DNA of 57,226 bases from an uncultured Pseudomonadota bacterium (GTDB taxonomy: Bacteria > Pseudomonadota > Gammaproteobacteria > Steroidobacterales > Steroidobacteraceae). The notes under the pieces are model-generated. The model was given only the letters and a program-made list of their open reading frames with translations. It was not told the DNA's origin and did no database searches. The position numbers and the translations under genes were made by a program. The DNA lies in contig CADEED010000005.1 of assembly GCA_902826225.1 (NCBI GenBank), forward strand, positions 1 through 57,226, in the 5' to 3' direction. Below, piece after piece: positions 54,448-57,226 of this stretch (within the stretch, counting starts at the first letter, position 1; every line of letters starts with the position of its first letter).

Positions 54448-55541
54448 GCGCCCCGCCACATTCCGACGTCGAGTACCGCGTCGCCACGCGCGCCGACGAA
54501 CCCCGCATCCACGCGCTGCTCGCGAAGATCTCGACCGAAGGACACGTGCGGCTGTCGTTCCGTCGCGAGCCCGATGCGTTCGCGCATCCCGGATCGTCGG
54601 CGCAGGGCTGGATCGTCGCGCGCGACACCCGGACCGGCAGCGACGTCGGCCTGTGCGAACGGGTGATGCGCCGCGCATTCGTGAACGGCGTGGCCCAGGA
54701 TCTGCCGTATCTCGGCGGACTGCGTGTCGCGCCGGAGTACCGGCACCGTCTGCGGGTGCTGCGCGGCGGTTTCGCCGCGGTACGAGATCGGCTGGTGCGC
54801 CCCGGCGAACCCCCCATCGCGCTGACGTCGATCATGAGCGACAACGCCGTCGCGCAACGGTTGCTCGGCGCGAACCTGCGCGGCATGCCGCGCTACGAAC
54901 CGCTCGGCGAATTCTCGACGTTCGCACTGTTCGCGCGGCCGGGCGAGACGGCCGCGGAGGCGGCGACGGCGGCGGACCTGCCGGCCATCGCCGCATTGCT
55001 GTTGCGATCGCAGGCGCGCCAGCAGTTCGCGAGCGTCTGGGATCTTGCCGCGATCGAATCCTGCATCGCTGCCGGCACCCTGCGCGCGGAGGACATCCGC
55101 GTGATCCGTCGCGCCGCCGGCATCGTGGCCTGCGCCGCGCTCTGGGACCTCTCGCCGCAGCGGCAGATCGTCATCGCCGGCTATTCGCGCAGCCTGGGCA
55201 TGGCGCGTCCGGTCGTGAATGCCGTCGCACGTCTCGCCGGCAGGCCGGCGTTGCCGGCACCCGGCACCCCGCTGCGCGCCGCGTTCGTGTCGCACGTCGC
55301 GGCCGACGACTGGCGCGATTTCGGCGAGCTCGTGAACGCGGTGCGTGCCGCCGCGCACGCGCGCGGCATCGGCGTCGTTCTCGCGGGCTGCGGGTCGAAC
55401 GCGCCACACGCAGCGCTCTTGCGCGCGTCGGCGCCGCGGCGGGAGTATCGCTCGAAGTTGTATTTCGTTCGCTGGCCGGAGGACGCCGCGCCGCGGCTCG
55501 ATCCCGCATTGCCGCTCGGACCGGAACTCGCGCTGCTCTGA
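54444..55541 (+). CDS. GNAT-family acetyltransferase-like protein, long form
   Basis: 365 residues, GTG start overlapping the upstream stop (GTGA). The N-terminal half has the GNAT order YRVATRADEPRIHALLAKIS, GWIVARDTRTGSDVGL and LGGLRVAPEYRHRLRVLRGGFAAV with the R-x-x-x-x-x-L-R acetyl-CoA loop. A second half (from about 165, AATAADLPAIAALLLRSQARQQFASVW ... RVIRRAAGIVACAALWDL ... VVLAGCGSNAPHAALLRAS) looks like a second, degenerate GNAT lobe, the double-GNAT architecture of some lipid and aminoglycoside N-acyltransferases. Last gene of the five-gene overlapping unit; its stop TGA is followed immediately by the convergent gene. Confidence 0.75.
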   Translation: MSAPPHSDVEYRVATRADEPRIHALLAKISTEGHVRLSFRREPDAFAHPGSSAQGWIVARDTRTGSDVGLCERVMRRAFVNGVAQDLPYLGGLRVAPEYRHRLRVLRGGFAAVRDRLVRPGEPPIALTSIMSDNAVAQRLLGANLRGMPRYEPLGEFSTFALFARPGETAAEAATAADLPAIAALLLRSQARQQFASVWDLAAIESCIAAGTLRAEDIRVIRRAAGIVACAALWDLSPQRQIVIAGYSRSLGMARPVVNAVARLAGRPALPAPGTPLRAAFVSHVAADDWRDFGELVNAVRAAAHARGIGVVLAGCGSNAPHAALLRASAPRREYRSKLYFVRWPEDAAPRLDPALPLGPELALL

Positions 55542-56972
55542 TCAGCGGGTATAGCGCCGCATCGAGCGCGCGAACCGTCTCAACAGCCGGGCGCCGCGCA
55601 CGTCACCGAGATTGTCGATGCGCATTTCCGCGCGATCGAGCAACGAGACCGCGACGGCCTTCTCGCGATCGAGCCAGTGGCGCACGGCCATCGTGTGGAC
55701 GATGCCGACGAGGGGCGTGTTCGATGCCTCAGCGAACGCGGCCGCGACGACGTCGGCCGGAATGTTGATCAGCTGCTGCCGCAGGTCGTCGTCGAGGTCG
55801 CGCACGGACGAGCACCAGCCGAGCGCCGTCACGAGTTCCGGCACATCGGTGGACCGCAGCGGCGAGTCGGCCGCGACGAGCATGAGGTCGAGGCTCGGCG
55901 CGAACGTCGCCGCATGCAGGGCTTCCAGCTCCGCGGCAGTCGAAAGTTCGCGCGCGAGCATGCGCCGCCGATCGCGCTGCATGCGTTTCAACAGCGCACT
56001 CACCGTTGCCAGCGCCGGCGGCCCGCCGCGCGCGAGCAGGTCCGCGCGAAACGCGGCGCCCAACCGCGCCAGATCGTCGGCGGCGAAAACTCCGCTCCCG
56101 AGCGAGACGATCAGTTCATCGGTGACTTCGAGCGGGTCGCGTTCGCTCGGCCGGTCGCCGTCGAGCAGATCGTCCGCGGCCTGCAGGAACGCGAACCCCG
56201 TGCGGACCAGCCGCTGGCGGCGCCAACGCGGCACGCCGGCGGCCAGCACCGCGATGGTGATCACGAGATACCGCCGATGGCGGCGGATAAAGCGCGCGAA
56301 GTTGCGCAGGCACAGCAGCTCGACGTCGGCGGCGGCGCGCACGTCCGCCCGCGTGGCCCAGCGTCGCGCGATGCGCCAGCAGGCGAAGCCCAACATCCAG
56401 CCCGCGAGCATGTCGAGCAGATAGTGCTGCTTAGTCACGAGCGTGCTCACCGCCACGGCCACGGCCCAGAGCTGCAGCAGCACGGCGCCGTTGCGCGGCG
56501 CGCGGGGCGCGAAGGCCCAAGCCGCGGTGAAGGCGAATGCCACGTGCAGCGACGGGAAGTAGTTGCGCTCGAGATTGAGCGCATCCGCCGCGTGGAACAG
56601 CGCACCGGCCAGCGCGCCTTCGCAACAGACGACCGGCGGCCCGTCGACGGGCAGAACCAGGAAGCACACGGCGGCGATCGCCGTTTCGAGCATCAGCGCC
56701 GCGAAGAACGGCAGGAAGCTCTGCAGATCGCGCAGCACGAAGGGCGCGAGCAGCAGCAGCGGCGTGATCGTGAGGTAGATAGCCGCAGCCGCGGGCCAGA
56801 ACGGCCACCAGGCATCCATGGGCACGGCGACTGGCAACCGCCATGGCACGGCGGCGGACCACGCGCTGCCGGCGCCATAGAGCAGTGCGAACGTGGCGCC
56901 GAACACGGCGGCCAGGATGGCGAGATTCGCGCGCTCACCCCGCGGCGGCAGCGCCACGAAGGGCGCCTTCAT
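55542..56972 (-). CDS. membrane PAP2-type phosphatase fused to a trans-isoprenyl diphosphate/squalene-phytoene synthase-like domain
   Basis: 476 residues. The N-terminal half has about six membrane helices (12-210) and the PAP2/inositol-phosphorylceramide-synthase-like core ERNYFPSLHVAFAFTAAW (Pro140-Ser-Leu-His) and LVTKQHYLLDMLAGWMLG (Lys181, His183, Asp187). The cytosolic C-terminal half (about 215-476) has two acidic motifs of the all-helical prenyl synthase fold, FAFLQAADDLLDGDRPSERDP (DDLLD at 267-271) and GWCSSVRDLDDDLRQQLINIP (391-404), spaced as in squalene/phytoene synthases. ATG at 56972 overlaps the desaturase stop (ATGA). Condensation of prenyl diphosphates followed by dephosphorylation, or a lipid transfer, are inferences. 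Confidence 0.82.
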   Translation of the reverse strand: MKAPFVALPPRGERANLAILAAVFGATFALLYGAGSAWSAAVPWRLPVAVPMDAWWPFWPAAAAIYLTITPLLLLAPFVLRDLQSFLPFFAALMLETAIAAVCFLVLPVDGPPVVCCEGALAGALFHAADALNLERNYFPSLHVAFAFTAAWAFAPRAPRNGAVLLQLWAVAVAVSTLVTKQHYLLDMLAGWMLGFACWRIARRWATRADVRAAADVELLCLRNFARFIRRHRRYLVITIAVLAAGVPRWRRQRLVRTGFAFLQAADDLLDGDRPSERDPLEVTDELIVSLGSGVFAADDLARLGAAFRADLLARGGPPALATVSALLKRMQRDRRRMLARELSTAAELEALHAATFAPSLDLMLVAADSPLRSTDVPELVTALGWCSSVRDLDDDLRQQLINIPADVVAAAFAEASNTPLVGIVHTMAVRHWLDREKAVAVSLLDRAEMRIDNLGDVRGARLLRRFARSMRRYTR

Positions 56973-57226
56973 CGTGCCGGGTCTACCCGGCGTGGACCGC
57001 GCCACATCGATAGCCAGATGCCGAGGAACGACGGCTGCGGCTCGGCCGGATCGACGAGCCGCGGCAGGTGCAACCAGGGAGTCTGCGGATGCCGGTGATG
57101 CGCGCGGTGATAGTGGTAGTTGAGGAAGAACGCGCGCGAGACCGGATTCACCCGCAGGTTCCATGCCCCGTCGTGCGCATCGAGCGGCGAGAATGCGTGG
57201 TCCTCGTACTGCAGCGCCGACCAGTG
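56969..57226 (-). CDS. fatty-acid desaturase/carotenoid-hydroxylase family protein, C-terminal part only
   Basis: 85 codons reach the window edge in frame; the 5' part lies beyond it. The last histidine box HYHRAHHRHPQTPW (H-x-x-H-H) and the following hydrophobic/Trp-rich tail (SFLGIWLSMWRGPRR) identify the C terminus of a membrane di-iron desaturase or hydroxylase. HYHRAHH is typical of acyl-lipid desaturases and beta-carotene-type hydroxylases. The stop overlaps the fusion-gene ATG (ATGA), so the desaturase is upstream in the same operon. Chain type and position of desaturation cannot be told. Confidence 0.8.
   Translation of the reverse strand, partial: HWSALQYEDHAFSPLDAHDGAWNLRVNPVSRAFFLNYHYHRAHHRHPQTPWLHLPRLVDPAEPQPSFLGIWLSMWRGPRRVDPAR

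Overview
The window is about 57 kb of high-GC bacterial chromosome, densely coded on both strands. Gene content and order point to a gammaproteobacterium. The classical block glyA-nrdR-ribD-ribE-ribB-ribH-nusB-thiL is intact in order, purL lies near an MltF-type transglycosylase gene and tadA as in enterobacteria, and EttA, a DUF1820 protein, TonB receptors and a CadC/TPR regulator are present. The lineage may be near the Steroidobacterales, Nevskiales or Xanthomonadales. That placement is inferred from gene order and content, not from phylogeny.

Layout. 0-5.4 kb, plus strand: the 3' part of dxs, folE2, a cupredoxin-like secreted protein overlapping a porin-like gene, and an orphan modA. 5.4-14.6 kb, minus strand: a soluble Ser/Thr kinase with a cyclic-nucleotide-binding domain, the riboflavin/NusB/ThiL/NrdR/GlyA block and an acetoin-utilisation-type deacetylase. 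The glyA frame carries an in-frame TGA near codon 48. 14.7-23.5 kb: ettA, a zinc-ribbon protein, purL bracketed by two copies of one palindromic (REP-like) repeat, a DUF1820 gene, an orphan TagH-type FHA gene and ogt. 23.5-27.2 kb: tRNA-Ser(CGA) with an inverted copy of its T-arm, a lytic transglycosylase, a two-domain DUF1080 protein, tadA and a small lipoprotein. 27.2-37 kb: accessory exported enzymes (amidohydrolase, VOC protein, DsbA-like lipoprotein, aldo/keto reductase, DUF885 metallo-hydrolase), then a TonB receptor divergent from a CadC-like TPR regulator. 37-42.4 kb: two tandem paralogous vWA-like lipoproteins, a small secreted protein, an M14-type metallopeptidase and a GNAT enzyme. 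42.4-49.4 kb: a minus-strand amino-sugar group (Gfo/Idh oxidoreductase, NagB/AgaI-like isomerase, hypothetical, GIY-YIG), an S41/PDZ protease, a CNT nucleoside transporter and an SLT-like lipoprotein.

49.5-57.2 kb is the most unusual part. Five plus-strand genes are joined by four consecutive 4-base ATGA/GTGA overlaps: an acyltransferase-like protein, a GH3-family acyl-adenylating/amide synthetase, two tandem cobalamin-type radical SAM enzymes and a GNAT enzyme. They converge on a minus-strand pair that also overlaps by ATGA: the end of a fatty-acid desaturase, running off the window, and a membrane PAP2-type phosphatase fused to a squalene/phytoene-synthase-like domain. This looks like a lipid or isoprenoid-conjugate biosynthesis locus that I cannot match to a characterised pathway.

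A structural theme is tail-to-tail overlap. Five of about ten convergent gene pairs share the tetranucleotide CTAG, in which the TAG stops of both genes lie on opposite strands.
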